A stretch of DNA of 60,569 bases from Nitrosomonadaceae bacterium (GCA_030646695.1 JAUSLF010000061.1:1-60569), one strand, 5' to 3'. Positions 37,416 to 47,290 are shown, counted from the first letter of the stretch. Notes: generated from the letters alone by a model not told the origin. Program-made: numbers and translations.

Positions 37416-39302
37416 TCACAGATTGAAAAACTGCCGGTTCAGTTTCTTGTCTTCTTCCGACACAGCATAGCTTGCATCGTCAATTTCGCTGTACGGCACG
37501 TATAGCAAGTTCTTGTCTAACACCTCAACCAGAAAGCGTTGCTGATCTGCAAAGGCCAGAGATGCAAACCCGCTCTTGTTTGCATCAAATGTTTTGGGAT
37601 CAAGCTTGTAGGAAAGAAAGGCGCGCTCCTGCATATCTTTCCATATTGCTAGCAAAGCTTCGCTGTTTTTGGCTTGCTGTACAAAGTCTATGATTGCTTG
37701 ATTGGTTTGGCTCAACTCGCAATACACGAAGCTGCCCTCACCGTTGTTTTGGATCACCTTACTGACACGCTTTTTAGTGACCGTTTCAACATAGTGCATC
37801 TGTTCACACAGAATAAACTTTCGATTACCACTGTCTTCTTTGTTCAATTCAAGGACTGCATGGGCGGTTGTGCCGCTACCACCGAAAAAATCCAGAACAA
37901 TCGCTTCCCTGTCCTCAGCCACGACAGCATAAAGGCAGTCATAGACGTTGTAGAGCGATTTAGGGAAATCAAATTTACAATCTGGCACGAGTGACTTGAC
38001 GATTTTCGTGCCATATTCATTGGCATCGTAGCGGGGGTCAATCCAGACGGTACGATACGTACCAAAATCTTTGCCAATCTCGATCTCATACCCTGTCTTG
38101 GTCTTTTTTGTATGCAACAAATGCTTAATGGAGTCGGCACTTTGTTTTGCATAACGCCACTTTCTCTCAACACCCTTTGTGTCAATCGGATAAACATAGA
38201 ATTGATTTCCGTGAGTTTTTGTTTGCTCTGGATGCTGGCCGTCTTCTAGTACATCACCAAATCCAACAACTCTTTCATTTTCAACAATCACAGGATAGAA
38301 ACAATTCTTTGCGTCAGTCCTTTCCGACTCACTCCCCCAATTTCTAAAGTTAGAACGCTCAATGTCTTCTTCCTCTATTTTTCTATTCCCAAGTGATTTT
38401 TTACCTTTTGGAATTACAAAAAAAGCATATTCATGCGTATATGAGAAATTCGTTCCTTGGACTCCTCGCGGGTTATGAACAATCGTGATGCAATGCACCT
38501 CATGATTGGAAAACATATCTTTCAGCAACACACCAAGATGTGCCTGCTCGTTCTCGTCGATTGCCACGATAAGTACACCGTCTTTGTGCATCAAATCTTT
38601 GGCGACAGCGAGTCTATTCTGGATGAATGTAAGCCACGTTGAACGATTAAAAGTATTGTTGTAACAGAAAGTGTTTGCCTTACTGTCAGGGTTATATGGC
38701 GGATCAATATAAATCAACTTGACCTTGCCAGCATATGTCTTCCTAAGCGTATGCAAGGCCAACAGGTTGTTGCCTTTGATAATGAGATTGTCGTTTAGCG
38801 ACAACTCGGCAACATGGTGTTCACCGTCTTTGTCGTAACGCTTGAAACCGGTCAATGCCTTGGGCGATAGCAAGCGATCAATCTGATCCGGTGCCAGAGT
38901 CTCGTTCCAGAATACTTCGTTGCGCTTGGCGTCTTCCTTGTCCTGCCCGCCTTCGAGCACGCAATCCTTGTAAGGCCAAGACAGAACAACCTCCTTGCTT
39001 TCGGTAAGATATTCACCGTTGGTGGTCAACCCGATTTTGTTTTTGAAGGCGGTATAGCTATCAGGCAGGAACTGCTTGTTGCTGACGAAACGCTGAAATT
39101 TGATTTTGTCGAACACCAGCACGCCTTCGACTTCAATAAAGAAATGCTTCCTGATGGCGTCGTGTTTCAACAATTGTTTGATGAGGCCGGGATCAAGTGC
39201 CAGAGCCAATTCAACAACTTTATTTTTTAACAGCTTGTCTTCTGCAACCAATCGGTTGTCTTGCTCCAGTAGGAGCGTCAGGTCATTCAGTAAATTTTGC
39301 AC
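37416..39302 (-). CDS. Type III DNA methyltransferase, Mod subunit
   Basis: This 628-residue adenine methyltransferase is the recognition and modification subunit. The order is beta-class: LIYIDPPYNPDS (catalytic DPPY, about 198-209) comes before FFGGSGTTAHAV (SAM site, about 472-483). The stretch between holds the variable target-recognition region, and it is visibly A/T-rich (around 38050-38650). No simple tandem repeat suitable for phase variation was seen. It diverges from the XRE regulator. Confidence 0.93.
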   Translation of the reverse strand: MQNLLNDLTLLLEQDNRLVAEDKLLKNKVVELALALDPGLIKQLLKHDAIRKHFFIEVEGVLVFDKIKFQRFVSNKQFLPDSYTAFKNKIGLTTNGEYLTESKEVVLSWPYKDCVLEGGQDKEDAKRNEVFWNETLAPDQIDRLLSPKALTGFKRYDKDGEHHVAELSLNDNLIIKGNNLLALHTLRKTYAGKVKLIYIDPPYNPDSKANTFCYNNTFNRSTWLTFIQNRLAVAKDLMHKDGVLIVAIDENEQAHLGVLLKDMFSNHEVHCITIVHNPRGVQGTNFSYTHEYAFFVIPKGKKSLGNRKIEEEDIERSNFRNWGSESERTDAKNCFYPVIVENERVVGFGDVLEDGQHPEQTKTHGNQFYVYPIDTKGVERKWRYAKQSADSIKHLLHTKKTKTGYEIEIGKDFGTYRTVWIDPRYDANEYGTKIVKSLVPDCKFDFPKSLYNVYDCLYAVVAEDREAIVLDFFGGSGTTAHAVLELNKEDSGNRKFILCEQMHYVETVTKKRVSKVIQNNGEGSFVYCELSQTNQAIIDFVQQAKNSEALLAIWKDMQERAFLSYKLDPKTFDANKSGFASLAFADQQRFLVEVLDKNLLYVPYSEIDDASYAVSEEDKKLNRQFFNL

Positions 39303-39349
39303 ATTACCTCTTTTATATCTGCTTGTTTTTCGTGGTCATCATGTTGTCT

Positions 39350-39423
39350 ATACGCAATTACCAGCCGATATAGTTTGCGGATACGCAAATACTATCACGA
39401 ACTACTTGCGGATAAAGTTTGCG
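39350..39423. promoter_or_regulatory. TTGCG-type operator repeats between mod and XRE gene
   Basis: The divergent intergenic region holds a palindrome TTTGCG-GATA-CGCAAA (39374-39389), a second TTGCGGATA followed by TTTGCG (39406-39423), and a third half-site ATACGCAA (39350-39357). Repeated half-sites of this kind are typical operators for small XRE controllers, here most likely the protein encoded at 39454. Confidence 0.6.
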
Positions 39424-39453
39424 CCACGAGCAGGATAAAAACAGAATTGCCGG

Positions 39454-39816
39454 ATGAAAATCGGTGAAACAATCAAGCAATTGCGTTTAGAGCGCGGGGC
39501 AACTCAAGAGGATGTGGCGCTGGAAGCCGGAACGAATGCTGGCAATTTGTCGCGCATCGAAAGATGTCAGCAGCAACCCGCCCTTGAACTGGTAGAGAAA
39601 ATCGCTGCGGCACTTGGTATGACGGTGGCGGATTTGTATGCCTACGCCGCCCAACAGACGAAGATTTCGAAGAGTAAAGCAAAACCCAAAGTCGGTAGCA
39701 AAGATAGCTCGAATGCAGCTCTCCTCTTTCGCCAAGGCTTTCAACAACTCACCCCCGAAAACAAACGCATCGCCGTTGAGTTCATCAAGGTACTAAACCG
39801 CTTGCAGCGGGATTGA
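39454..39816 (+). CDS. XRE-family transcriptional regulator of the RM locus
   Basis: The 120-residue protein has an N-terminal lambda-repressor-like HTH (IGETIKQLRLERGATQEDVALEAGTNAGNLSRIERCQQQPALELVEKIAAALGM; about 3-57). A Lys-rich linker (SKSKAKPKVGSK) and a short C-terminal helix LTPENKRIAVEFIKVLNRL follow. It is divergent from mod-res with repeated operators between them, so a C-protein-like control role is inferred. Its last codons overlap a second, broken XRE frame. Confidence 0.8.
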   Translation: MKIGETIKQLRLERGATQEDVALEAGTNAGNLSRIERCQQQPALELVEKIAAALGMTVADLYAYAAQQTKISKSKAKPKVGSKDSSNAALLFRQGFQQLTPENKRIAVEFIKVLNRLQRD

Positions 39817-39998
39817 CGCAAGAACAGCTTGGCTTTGAAGCTGACTTGCGACGTACTTACGTCAGCATCCTCGAGCTTGGCCAGTAACAACCCTCGCTAA
39901 CGACCATTCTCAAAATTGCTCAGGCATTCAATTGTTCGCTGGGAAGCTTGCTGGATATGGTGTTTGAAGAGATCAGCCAAACAGAGAAAAAGGGTTGA
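39801..39998 (+). pseudogene. Remnant of a second XRE HTH gene
   Basis: In the frame of 39813 the sequence reads AAGLTQEQLGFEADLRRTY then VSILELGQ, a TAA stop, then QPSLTTILKIAQAFNCSLG and SLLDMVFEEISQTEKKG before TGA at 39996. This is the middle and end of a typical XRE HTH protein. The N-terminal part is missing and an in-frame stop splits it. The remnant overlaps the end of the intact XRE gene. Confidence 0.75.
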
Positions 39999-40150
39999 AA
40001 CTGAAAGCAGACAATCACTGCGCAGCGCATTACCGCCGTAATAGCCCAACGCAATAAATAGCGTCACTGCGCTATACTCATCCTCGTTATGGATCGTGTC
40101 TCAGGCGACGATGCCATGCACCAACTTGATGATAGCTACCGAAGCCGTTA

Positions 40151-40654
40151 ATGCCCACCCCTCGCTTCTCCCCCGTTAATGACCAGCAAGTGATTGTCGT
40201 TTGCGATTCTGCCGCAGTCATCGCTGGCGATATATCGGGCGTGCTGTCCGCGCTTAAGAGCCTGTCCAGCGACCGCTCTTCCGCCATGAGCGCCGAGGGT
40301 GCGGTAACGCTGGTGTTCCACGGCTACGACGACGATCCCCGCGAACTTGAGGCCATTCCAGAAGTGCGGGAATGGTTTGCCAAATTGTTTGAGGCATGGC
40401 CGTATTGGTCTTTCTTCGCCAGCCGCATCGACCAGACCGTGCCGCTCGTCCTTACACTGTTATTGTCCGGTGAGGCCGTGGCCGGTGAACCGGGCATGGC
40501 CGGGTGGAGTTTCGATATTGACGGATTGAAGCCGTTACTGCTGGAGATGTTCGGACACCAAAACGAGTTAATCGAAAGGCTGGAGATCGGCGAGGATGTG
40601 AACGTGCGCGTCACCCATGACTTCCTTGAGGCGGCGCAGGCGTTCTTTAACTAA
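40151..40654 (+). CDS. Hypothetical protein in the island
   Basis: I do not recognise this 167-residue soluble protein. It is acidic, with a start VNDQQVIVVCDSAAVIAGDISGVLSALKSL, a middle EVREWFAKLFEAWPYWSFFASR, a hydrophobic helix VPLVLTLLLSGEAVAG, and helical C-terminus. The ATG at 40151 has no strong ribosome-binding site. It has higher G/C than the RM genes. It is convergent with the Panacea operon, 13 bases away. No function is proposed. Confidence 0.6.
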   Translation: MPTPRFSPVNDQQVIVVCDSAAVIAGDISGVLSALKSLSSDRSSAMSAEGAVTLVFHGYDDDPRELEAIPEVREWFAKLFEAWPYWSFFASRIDQTVPLVLTLLLSGEAVAGEPGMAGWSFDIDGLKPLLLEMFGHQNELIERLEIGEDVNVRVTHDFLEAAQAFFN

Positions 40655-40667
40655 ACCAGCATTCGGC

Positions 40668-41126
40668 TCAGGATGTTAGCGAGTCAAAAATCTGCTGCTT
40701 CTCGTTTGGAGTTAGCGTCTGGGCGAACTTGACGGCGGCGATGATCTGCTCTCGAACGGCTCCCGAGATATGGCCTTTCAGCCCAGAGGTGTCGTGCATG
40801 AGCGCTTGAATGACTTCTTCTCTGCGCAGCTTCAATACTTCATGGCAGGCAAGGTGCGAGTCGTATTGCAGAAACGGGTGTTCTGCTTTATCAACTTTCA
40901 CTTGGCACTGGAGCAGATGTGGCCTTGCATGAACAAAAGAATGGATTTCGGAATTGATGATGAATGTCCAATATTCCGGGTCATCTTCGGCAACCAGTAC
41001 CAGGAATTTTGATTTTGATTTTTCAGGAAACTTGACCTCTAAGCGGACGACACGTCCAGGTAGTAGTTTTCCAAGGATGAATTTTTTGCGAGCTTCAGCA
41101 GGTAGCCCGTCACTGAGCGGCGACAT
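40668..41126 (-). CDS. Putative toxin partner of the Panacea protein (unrecognised)
   Basis: The 152-residue product follows the Panacea gene with no gap (its ATG directly follows that TAA). It opens with a beta-rich part LPGRVVRLEVKFPEKSKSKFLVLVAEDDPEYWTFIINSEIHSFVHARPHLLQCQVKV. This loosely recalls MazF/SH3-barrel proteins. It ends in helices REEVIQALMHD...REQIIAAVKFAQTLTPNEKQQIFDSL. I cannot name a family. Its role as toxin is inferred only from the pairing. Confidence 0.6.
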   Translation of the reverse strand: MSPLSDGLPAEARKKFILGKLLPGRVVRLEVKFPEKSKSKFLVLVAEDDPEYWTFIINSEIHSFVHARPHLLQCQVKVDKAEHPFLQYDSHLACHEVLKLRREEVIQALMHDTSGLKGHISGAVREQIIAAVKFAQTLTPNEKQQIFDSLTS

Positions 41127-41669
41127 TTAGTGTGCGCGCAGATAGGCAATTACATCGTTGGCGTTCGGCAAGGTCTTGGCGATTGCATCAATCGGGATGA
41201 ATTGATTTTCGGAGGCTTCATTCCATGCGGCATCATGGGTAATGTCGGTCAGCTCACCGAATGTTTTCCCGCCGAATTCTGCAACGGTCCTGGAAATACA
41301 GCTTGTTTCGGATTCAGCCAGAAAGCCTATATTTGCGCGGCGAATGGGTTTGATGTTTCTGCCTTGTGTCACCTTAAAGGCATCATTGATAAGTTCGTCC
41401 CAGTCAATGTCGATGCTTTTGCGTCCGGCGGCAACTTTCATCATGTCGTAGATTGCAGAGGGAACCGGCCCATACTCCATAGCGATGTATTGGTCGCCAC
41501 AGATAAGACGCCCGAAATCCTGAAGATGCTGTTTGTCAGCGAGATAAAGAATTTTGGAAATGCCGTGCAGGGTCGGGGCAGTCAGGTTTTCGGCGATGTA
41601 TAAAATCACCTCTAGCGCCTTTTCCCGATCAAAATGTTTTGCATGTACAGGTATGGTTGCGGTTTCCAT
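41127..41669 (-). CDS. Panacea (SocA/DUF4065) domain antitoxin-like protein
   Basis: This 180-residue protein has the clear Panacea pattern: ALEVILYIAENL, LHGISKILYLADKQHLQDFGRLICGDQYIAMEYGPVPSAIYDMMK (about 35-78) and the late LTDITHDAAWNEA (about 140-152). Panacea domains act as antitoxins for many unrelated toxins. I start at the ATG ending at 41669, preceded by GGGAGAG, not the longer frame to 41777. The promoter upstream overlaps an inverted repeat, consistent with autoregulation. Confidence 0.85.
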   Translation of the reverse strand: METATIPVHAKHFDREKALEVILYIAENLTAPTLHGISKILYLADKQHLQDFGRLICGDQYIAMEYGPVPSAIYDMMKVAAGRKSIDIDWDELINDAFKVTQGRNIKPIRRANIGFLAESETSCISRTVAEFGGKTFGELTDITHDAAWNEASENQFIPIDAIAKTLPNANDVIAYLRAH

Positions 41670-41709
41670 AATTTCTCTCCCTGAAATAATGGTCAGCATA
41701 CTTGTGAAG

Positions 41710-41748
41710 ATACAGCTTGATGTTTTCTGGTGCGTCAAAGTGGACGCA
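41710..41748 (-). promoter_or_regulatory. Promoter and operator of the Panacea operon
   Basis: On the reverse strand, TTGACG (complement of 41733-41738) and CTGTAT (complement of 41710-41715) are 17 bases apart. The -35 box lies within an inverted repeat TGCGTC-N6-GACGCA (41731-41748), so a bound repressor would block it. The spacing and overlap are typical of autoregulated toxin-antitoxin operons. Confidence 0.6.
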
Positions 41749-42001
41749 TTGTAAACCAATTTTAATAATTCAGGCAAAGGAGCTAGGAGACAAGGAGCTA
41801 GGGAAATTGCTGCACCTATTCACTCTACCCCTCGATTTTGCGAAACAGATTCAAGTCCTCGCTGATACCGCCAAATATACCGCCATCAGGGGCAGGATGC
41901 AAATCATAGTCTTTGATAGCAGAAAAAGAAAACTCCCTTGATCTCTCAATGGGTTTCATTGGTTTTTCGATTGTTACCGAAAGTCAAAAACTAACGTTTT
42001 A
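41749..42001. other. Gene-free stretch upstream of the Panacea promoter and downstream of guaA
   Basis: Together with the promoter region this makes a 332-base gap between the Panacea start and the guaA stop. I see no coding sequence. A short direct repeat AAGGAGCTAGG occurs twice (41777-41787 and 41792-41802). No intrinsic terminator for guaA is evident. Confidence 0.5.
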
Positions 42002-43564
42002 TCATTCCCACTCAATCGTTGCAGGCGGCTTTCCAGAGATATCGTAGACCACACGGTTAATGCCGCGCACTTCATTGATGATGCGATTGGAAACCTTGCC
42101 CAGCAAGGCATAAGGCAGCTCCGCCCAATGCGCAGTCATAAAATCCTGGGTTTGGACGGCTCTTAACGCCACCACGTAATCATAGGTGCGGCCATCACCC
42201 ATCACCCCTACCGATTTCACTGGCAGAAACACGCTGAAGGCTTGCGAAGTTTTTTCATACCAGCCGGAAGCACGCAGCTCTTCGATAAAGATCGCATCCG
42301 CGCGCCGCAATAGCTCAGCATATTCGTGCTTTACTTCACCCAGAATACGCACTCCCAGACCGGGGCCAGGGAAAGGATGACGAAATACCATGTCATGCGG
42401 CAATCCCAGCGCCAGCCCGAGTTCGCGCACTTCATCCTTGAACAATTCACGTAACGGTTCCAGTAATTTCAGATGCAGCGTATCGGGTAGACCGCCGACA
42501 TTGTGGTGCGACTTGATGGTGTGTGCTTTTTTGGTTTTGCCGCCGGCGGATTCGATTACATCTGGGTAAATCGTTCCCTGTGCGAGCCACTTGGCATTGG
42601 CGATTTTGGCTGATTCGCGCTGAAACACTTCGACAAATTCACGCCCGATAATGCGGCGTTTTTGCTCCGGATCGGTGACGCCTTGCAGGTGCTTGAGAAA
42701 TTCCTCGCTCGCATCGACGTGGATAACTTTCAATCCCAGGTTTTTGGAGAAGGTGTCCATCACCTGCTTGGCCTCATTCAACCGCAGCAAGCCATTGTCT
42801 ACAAATACGCAGGTAAGCTGTTCACCGATGGCACGCTGGATCAGCGCTGCTGCCACCGATGAATCCACGCCACCGGATAAACCCAGAATGACTTCATCAC
42901 TGCCCACCCTGGAGCGGATTTTGCCGATGGCTTCTTCCACATAATCGGGCATGTTCCAGTCATAACCGACACCGCAAATATCATGGACGAATCGCTCGAT
43001 GATGGCTTTGCCTTGTAGAGTGTGGGTGACTTCGGGGTGGAACTGTACGCCATAGAATTTGTGCGTTTCATCGGCCATGGCTGCGATGGGTGAGGCAGCA
43101 TTGCTTGCCATCACCTTGAAGCCGGGAGGCAGTGCAGTCACCTTGTCGCCATGACTCATCCACACATCCAGCAAGCCGTGACCTTGCGTATCGGCACGGT
43201 CATGAATGTCCGCCAACAGCGCAGTGCGTTCTTGCGCCTGTATTTCAGCGTAACCGAATTCACGTACTTTGGAAGTTTCGACTGCACCCCCCAGTTGCGC
43301 CGCCATGGTCTGCATGCCGTAGCAGATGCCCAACACCGGGATGTCCAGCTCGAATACACATTGCGGGGCGCGTGGTGTTTCTTCTTCGGTGACGGAGGAG
43401 GGCCCGCCGGAGAGGATGATGCCTCTGGGCGAGAATTCACGGATGAATTGATCGGTTACGTCATAAGGATGAAGCTCGCAATAAACGTTAGTCTCCCGCA
43501 CCCGGCGGGCGATCAGCTGCGTGTACTGGGAGCCGAAATCGAGGATGAGGATTTTTTGATGCAT
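42002..43564 (-). CDS. guaA: GMP synthase (glutamine-hydrolysing)
   Basis: GuaA makes GMP from XMP. The 520-residue product has a class I amidotransferase domain with [11 protein letters not shown] (Cys nucleophile at about 86) and the His/Glu of FHPEVTHT. The ATP-pyrophosphatase motif is [16 protein letters not shown] (about 227-242), and the dimerisation domain ends PPATIEWE. It follows guaB by six bases. Confidence 0.97.
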   Translation of the reverse strand: MHQKILILDFGSQYTQLIARRVRETNVYCELHPYDVTDQFIREFSPRGIILSGGPSSVTEEETPRAPQCVFELDIPVLGICYGMQTMAAQLGGAVETSKVREFGYAEIQAQERTALLADIHDRADTQGHGLLDVWMSHGDKVTALPPGFKVMASNAASPIAAMADETHKFYGVQFHPEVTHTLQGKAIIERFVHDICGVGYDWNMPDYVEEAIGKIRSRVGSDEVILGLSGGVDSSVAAALIQRAIGEQLTCVFVDNGLLRLNEAKQVMDTFSKNLGLKVIHVDASEEFLKHLQGVTDPEQKRRIIGREFVEVFQRESAKIANAKWLAQGTIYPDVIESAGGKTKKAHTIKSHHNVGGLPDTLHLKLLEPLRELFKDEVRELGLALGLPHDMVFRHPFPGPGLGVRILGEVKHEYAELLRRADAIFIEELRASGWYEKTSQAFSVFLPVKSVGVMGDGRTYDYVVALRAVQTQDFMTAHWAELPYALLGKVSNRIINEVRGINRVVYDISGKPPATIEWE

Positions 43565-43570
43565 TGGCCC

Positions 43571-45043
<1,473 letters not shown>

Positions 45044-45055
45044 TTACAAAGCAGC

Positions 45056-45085
45056 ATTATAGCTAAACCAAAGGATTGCAGGCAA
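45056..45085 (-). promoter_or_regulatory. Promoter of guaBA
   Basis: On the reverse strand, TTGCCT (complement of 45080-45085) and a perfect TATAAT (complement of 45056-45061) are separated by 18 bases, about 25 bases before the guaB start. I see no obvious PurR-type operator. Confidence 0.6.
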
Positions 45086-45272
45086 ACGAACCTGTTGATC
45101 GTAAACGCTGCCAGCATCTGGAAATCCATTGACCGAATAGGAAAAAACCACTATTTTCTAGCGGAATGGAAACGGTTTTCTGGAGTCGCACTGGAATTAT
45201 CCGGGTAAGATTGGCGATTTGTCATTGACCGCAGAACTGGCGGATAACGCTCTGTGTATGCAGGGAGAAACC

Positions 45273-45725
45273 ATGCGACACCTCATGTTGTCAGTTTTGT
45301 TGTTTTCTTTCAGCCTCGCCGCCCATGGGGAATTCTATAAATGGGTGGATAAAAACGGCACCACTCAGTATAGCGACCAGCCACCGCCGCCAGGAGTTGC
45401 CACAACCGAAGAGAAACTGAATATCAAATCCAGATCAGCACAGCCGGCCGCTGACAAGGCGAGTGCACCCGCAGGCCTGGCTGAGAAAGAAACGGAATTC
45501 AAGAAGCGCCGTGCTGCTGAGGAAAAAACTGAGATCGAGCGGCAGGCTGAAGCCGAACGGAACAAGGAGAGATGCATCCAGGCCAACTCCAAATTAAAAG
45601 TATTTCGCGACTCTCCGCGTGTGAGTCTGCCTGACGGTGCGGGAGGTGTTGTTTTTGCCGATGATGCCGCTCGCCAGAAAGGCATCGACGAAGCACAGAA
45701 GGATATTGCCGCTTACTGCAGATGA
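45273..45725 (+). CDS. DUF4124 domain-containing exported protein
   Basis: The 150-residue product has a signal peptide (RHLMLSVLLFSFSLAAHGE) followed at once by the DUF4124 motif FYKWVDKNGTTQYSDQPPPPG. A long charged helix (EKETEFKKRRAAEEKTEIERQAEAERNKERC) comes next. It is probably periplasmic; the function is unknown. I start at ATG 45273, where the signal peptide begins. Its 3' end overlaps that of rnfH by 13 bases. Confidence 0.8.
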   Translation: MRHLMLSVLLFSFSLAAHGEFYKWVDKNGTTQYSDQPPPPGVATTEEKLNIKSRSAQPAADKASAPAGLAEKETEFKKRRAAEEKTEIERQAEAERNKERCIQANSKLKVFRDSPRVSLPDGAGGVVFADDAARQKGIDEAQKDIAAYCR

Positions 45726-46036
45726 AGGGTTTTCGGCGCGCCGCTCCTCATCGCCTTGGCTTCTTCCGCGCGCTTTCTGCGCGCTTCCTTGGGGTCGACT
45801 GACAGCGGCCGGTAGATTTCCACCCGGTCGCGATCGCGCAGGATTGTCTCGGGCTTGACCAGTTTGCCGAATATGCCCAGCTTGCTTTGTGATAAATCGA
45901 TCTCGGGGAATATTCCGCCGATCCCGGAAAGCTCTACCGCCCGTCTCGCCATCGTGCCGGCGGGTACGTTCAGTTGCCGCACAATCTGATCATGCGGCAG
46001 CGCATAGACGACTACGATCTCAATCTGTCCGTTCAC
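45713..46036 (-). CDS. rnfH: RnfH family (ubiquitin-like fold) protein
   Basis: This 107-residue protein matches RnfH/UPF0125: IEIVVVYALPHDQIVRQLNVPAGTMARRAVELSGI, IDLSQSKLGIFGKLV and the late DRVEIYRPLSVDPKEARRKRAE. The biochemical role is unsettled. It overlaps the ratA stop by four bases, the usual ratA-rnfH coupling next to smpB. Confidence 0.92.
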   Translation of the reverse strand: MNGQIEIVVVYALPHDQIVRQLNVPAGTMARRAVELSGIGGIFPEIDLSQSKLGIFGKLVKPETILRDRDRVEIYRPLSVDPKEARRKRAEEAKAMRSGAPKTLHLQ

Positions 46037-46470
46037 GTATACCCGTAAACCTCTTCCGCACGCTGGATGAAGGCTTCCACGAAGTTGTTGGCAATAATGA
46101 AAAACACCGGCCCTACCAGCTTCTCCAGTATTTTGTGCGAGAACGTGTAATGCAAACGAAATTCCACCTTGCAGGCGTCCTCTGACAGGGGCACAAAGCG
46201 CCAGTGGCCATCCAGATGTTCGAATGGGCCGTCCAGCAGCGTCATTTCAATTAATTCAGGCACCTGCCGGGTATTCTCGGTAGTGAAGCTGTGCTTGACG
46301 TGAAGATAATTAATCATGACCGTCGCATGGATGATGCATTCATCCTGTGGCGTTACAGAAGAACCTCCGCACCAGGGCAGGAATTTCGGATAGTCTTCGA
46401 CCGCGTCTACCAATGCGAACATTCGGCTCGCTGAGTAGCCCACCAGAACCGATTTTTCAATTTCAGCCAT
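46033..46470 (-). CDS. ratA: RatA/Coq10-like START protein
   Basis: The 145-residue product is a START-fold protein of the RatA/Coq10 family: IEKSVLVGYSASRMFALVDAVEDYPKFLPWCGGS near the N-terminus and a C-terminal FVEAFIQRAEEVYG helix. E. coli RatA was described as a ribosome-associating toxin; homologues such as Coq10 bind ubiquinone. I start at the ATG ending at 46470 (MAEIEKSVL). It is divergent from smpB. Confidence 0.9.
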   Translation of the reverse strand: MAEIEKSVLVGYSASRMFALVDAVEDYPKFLPWCGGSSVTPQDECIIHATVMINYLHVKHSFTTENTRQVPELIEMTLLDGPFEHLDGHWRFVPLSEDACKVEFRLHYTFSHKILEKLVGPVFFIIANNFVEAFIQRAEEVYGYT

Positions 46471-46561
46471 GAGATAAACTGCCTTGATCCGATGAGGTGG
46501 CGTTGAAAAGCTGTTAAAATACACGAAATTCGCGTGAAACTCACCAGCTTTCGTCTCCTAC

Positions 46562-47005
46562 ATGAGTATCGTCCAGAATAAGAAAGCTTTTCACGATTAT
46601 TTCATCGAGGAAAGATACGAAACAGGCGTGGTCTTCGAAGGCTGGGAAGTCAAGGCGATTCGTGCGGGACGGGTGCAGATTAAAGAAGCATATGTCATTG
46701 TCCGTAATGGTGAATTGTTTCTCATCGGCTGCCACATCAGCCCTCTGCCGACCGCATCCACTCATATCGATCCGGATCCGGTACGCACTCGCAAGCTGTT
46801 GCTGCATGCCGGGGAAATCGAGCGGCTCATTGGCAGAGTGGAGCGCGCTGGCTACACTCTGGTGCCGCTGGATATGCATTACAAGGCCGGCAAGATCAAA
46901 CTTGAAGTCGGTCTGGCCAAAGGCAAGAAACAGCACGACAAACGTGAATCCGAGAAGCAGAAAGAGTGGGTGCGTGACAAGCAACGTCTGATGCGCGCGA
47001 AATAA
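46562..47005 (+). CDS. smpB: SsrA-binding protein SmpB
   Basis: SmpB binds tmRNA and delivers it to stalled ribosomes. The 147-residue product has the typical start [43 protein letters not shown] and the basic C-terminal tail [26 protein letters not shown]. The ssrA gene itself is not in the window. It is divergent from ratA-rnfH, the common arrangement. Confidence 0.97.
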   Translation: MSIVQNKKAFHDYFIEERYETGVVFEGWEVKAIRAGRVQIKEAYVIVRNGELFLIGCHISPLPTASTHIDPDPVRTRKLLLHAGEIERLIGRVERAGYTLVPLDMHYKAGKIKLEVGLAKGKKQHDKRESEKQKEWVRDKQRLMRAK

Positions 47006-47140
47006 CGCTTAAAATCCGTTTCAACTTATTTTCCCAAGACAATCCTAAATCCGGCAATTGATCGCTCGTTTTTCAGTTTAACGCCATGATCTATAGTAAT
47101 TTTCTTCAGCGCCTGATCTTCACCTTTTGGGTGAGTTCAC

Positions 47141-47279
47141 TACCGGGCAGATTGCACGATTTTTGCAGCACATGGCTGTGTTGCAACTCTTTGGAATGGA
47201 GTGACCATTCCGCGTCGTTGCGCCTTGCCCTGCACACCAAAAATCGTACACTCTACCCCGTCCAACTGCCGGGTTTAGG
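47141..47279. repeat. Imperfect long palindrome element upstream of ctaA
   Basis: Nested inverted repeats span this stretch. The outer pair CCGGGCAG/CTGCCGGG (47143-47150 and 47266-47273) has one mismatch. TGCACGATTTTTG (47153-47165) opposes CAAAAATCGTACA (47238-47250), also with one mismatch. The inner pair GGAATGG/CCATTCC (47193-47199 and 47205-47211) is perfect. The element ends 11 bases before ctaA, and its final TTTAGGA probably serves as the ribosome-binding site. It looks like a dispersed palindromic repeat (REP/MITE class), but only one copy is in the window. Confidence 0.6.
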
Positions 47280-47290
47280 ATAATTCCGTC

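Noticed and set aside
37416-39302. Phase-variable mod gene
   Set aside because: No long homopolymer or short tandem repeat run was seen in the mod gene or its 5' region, so slipped-strand switching is not supported.
41752-41766. ACCAATTTT matching the bases just after the tRNA-Pro 3' end, as an island attachment site
   Set aside because: The match is about nine A/T-rich bases, does not include the tRNA 3' end itself, and no integrase gene is present.
41777-41802. Short tandem repeat AAGGAGCTAGG as a regulatory or CRISPR-like repeat
   Set aside because: There are only two units with a four-base spacer, and no promoter or cas gene nearby. No CRISPR array was seen anywhere in the window.
45713-45725. 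The 13-base overlap of the DUF4124 and rnfH 3' ends as a sign of frameshift
   Set aside because: Both genes end with plausible family C-termini; a small convergent overlap is ordinary.
46033-46470. ratA-rnfH as a toxin-antitoxin system
   Set aside because: The conserved linkage with smpB and the Coq10-like START fold fit a core housekeeping role; the toxin label comes from one described E. coli activity.
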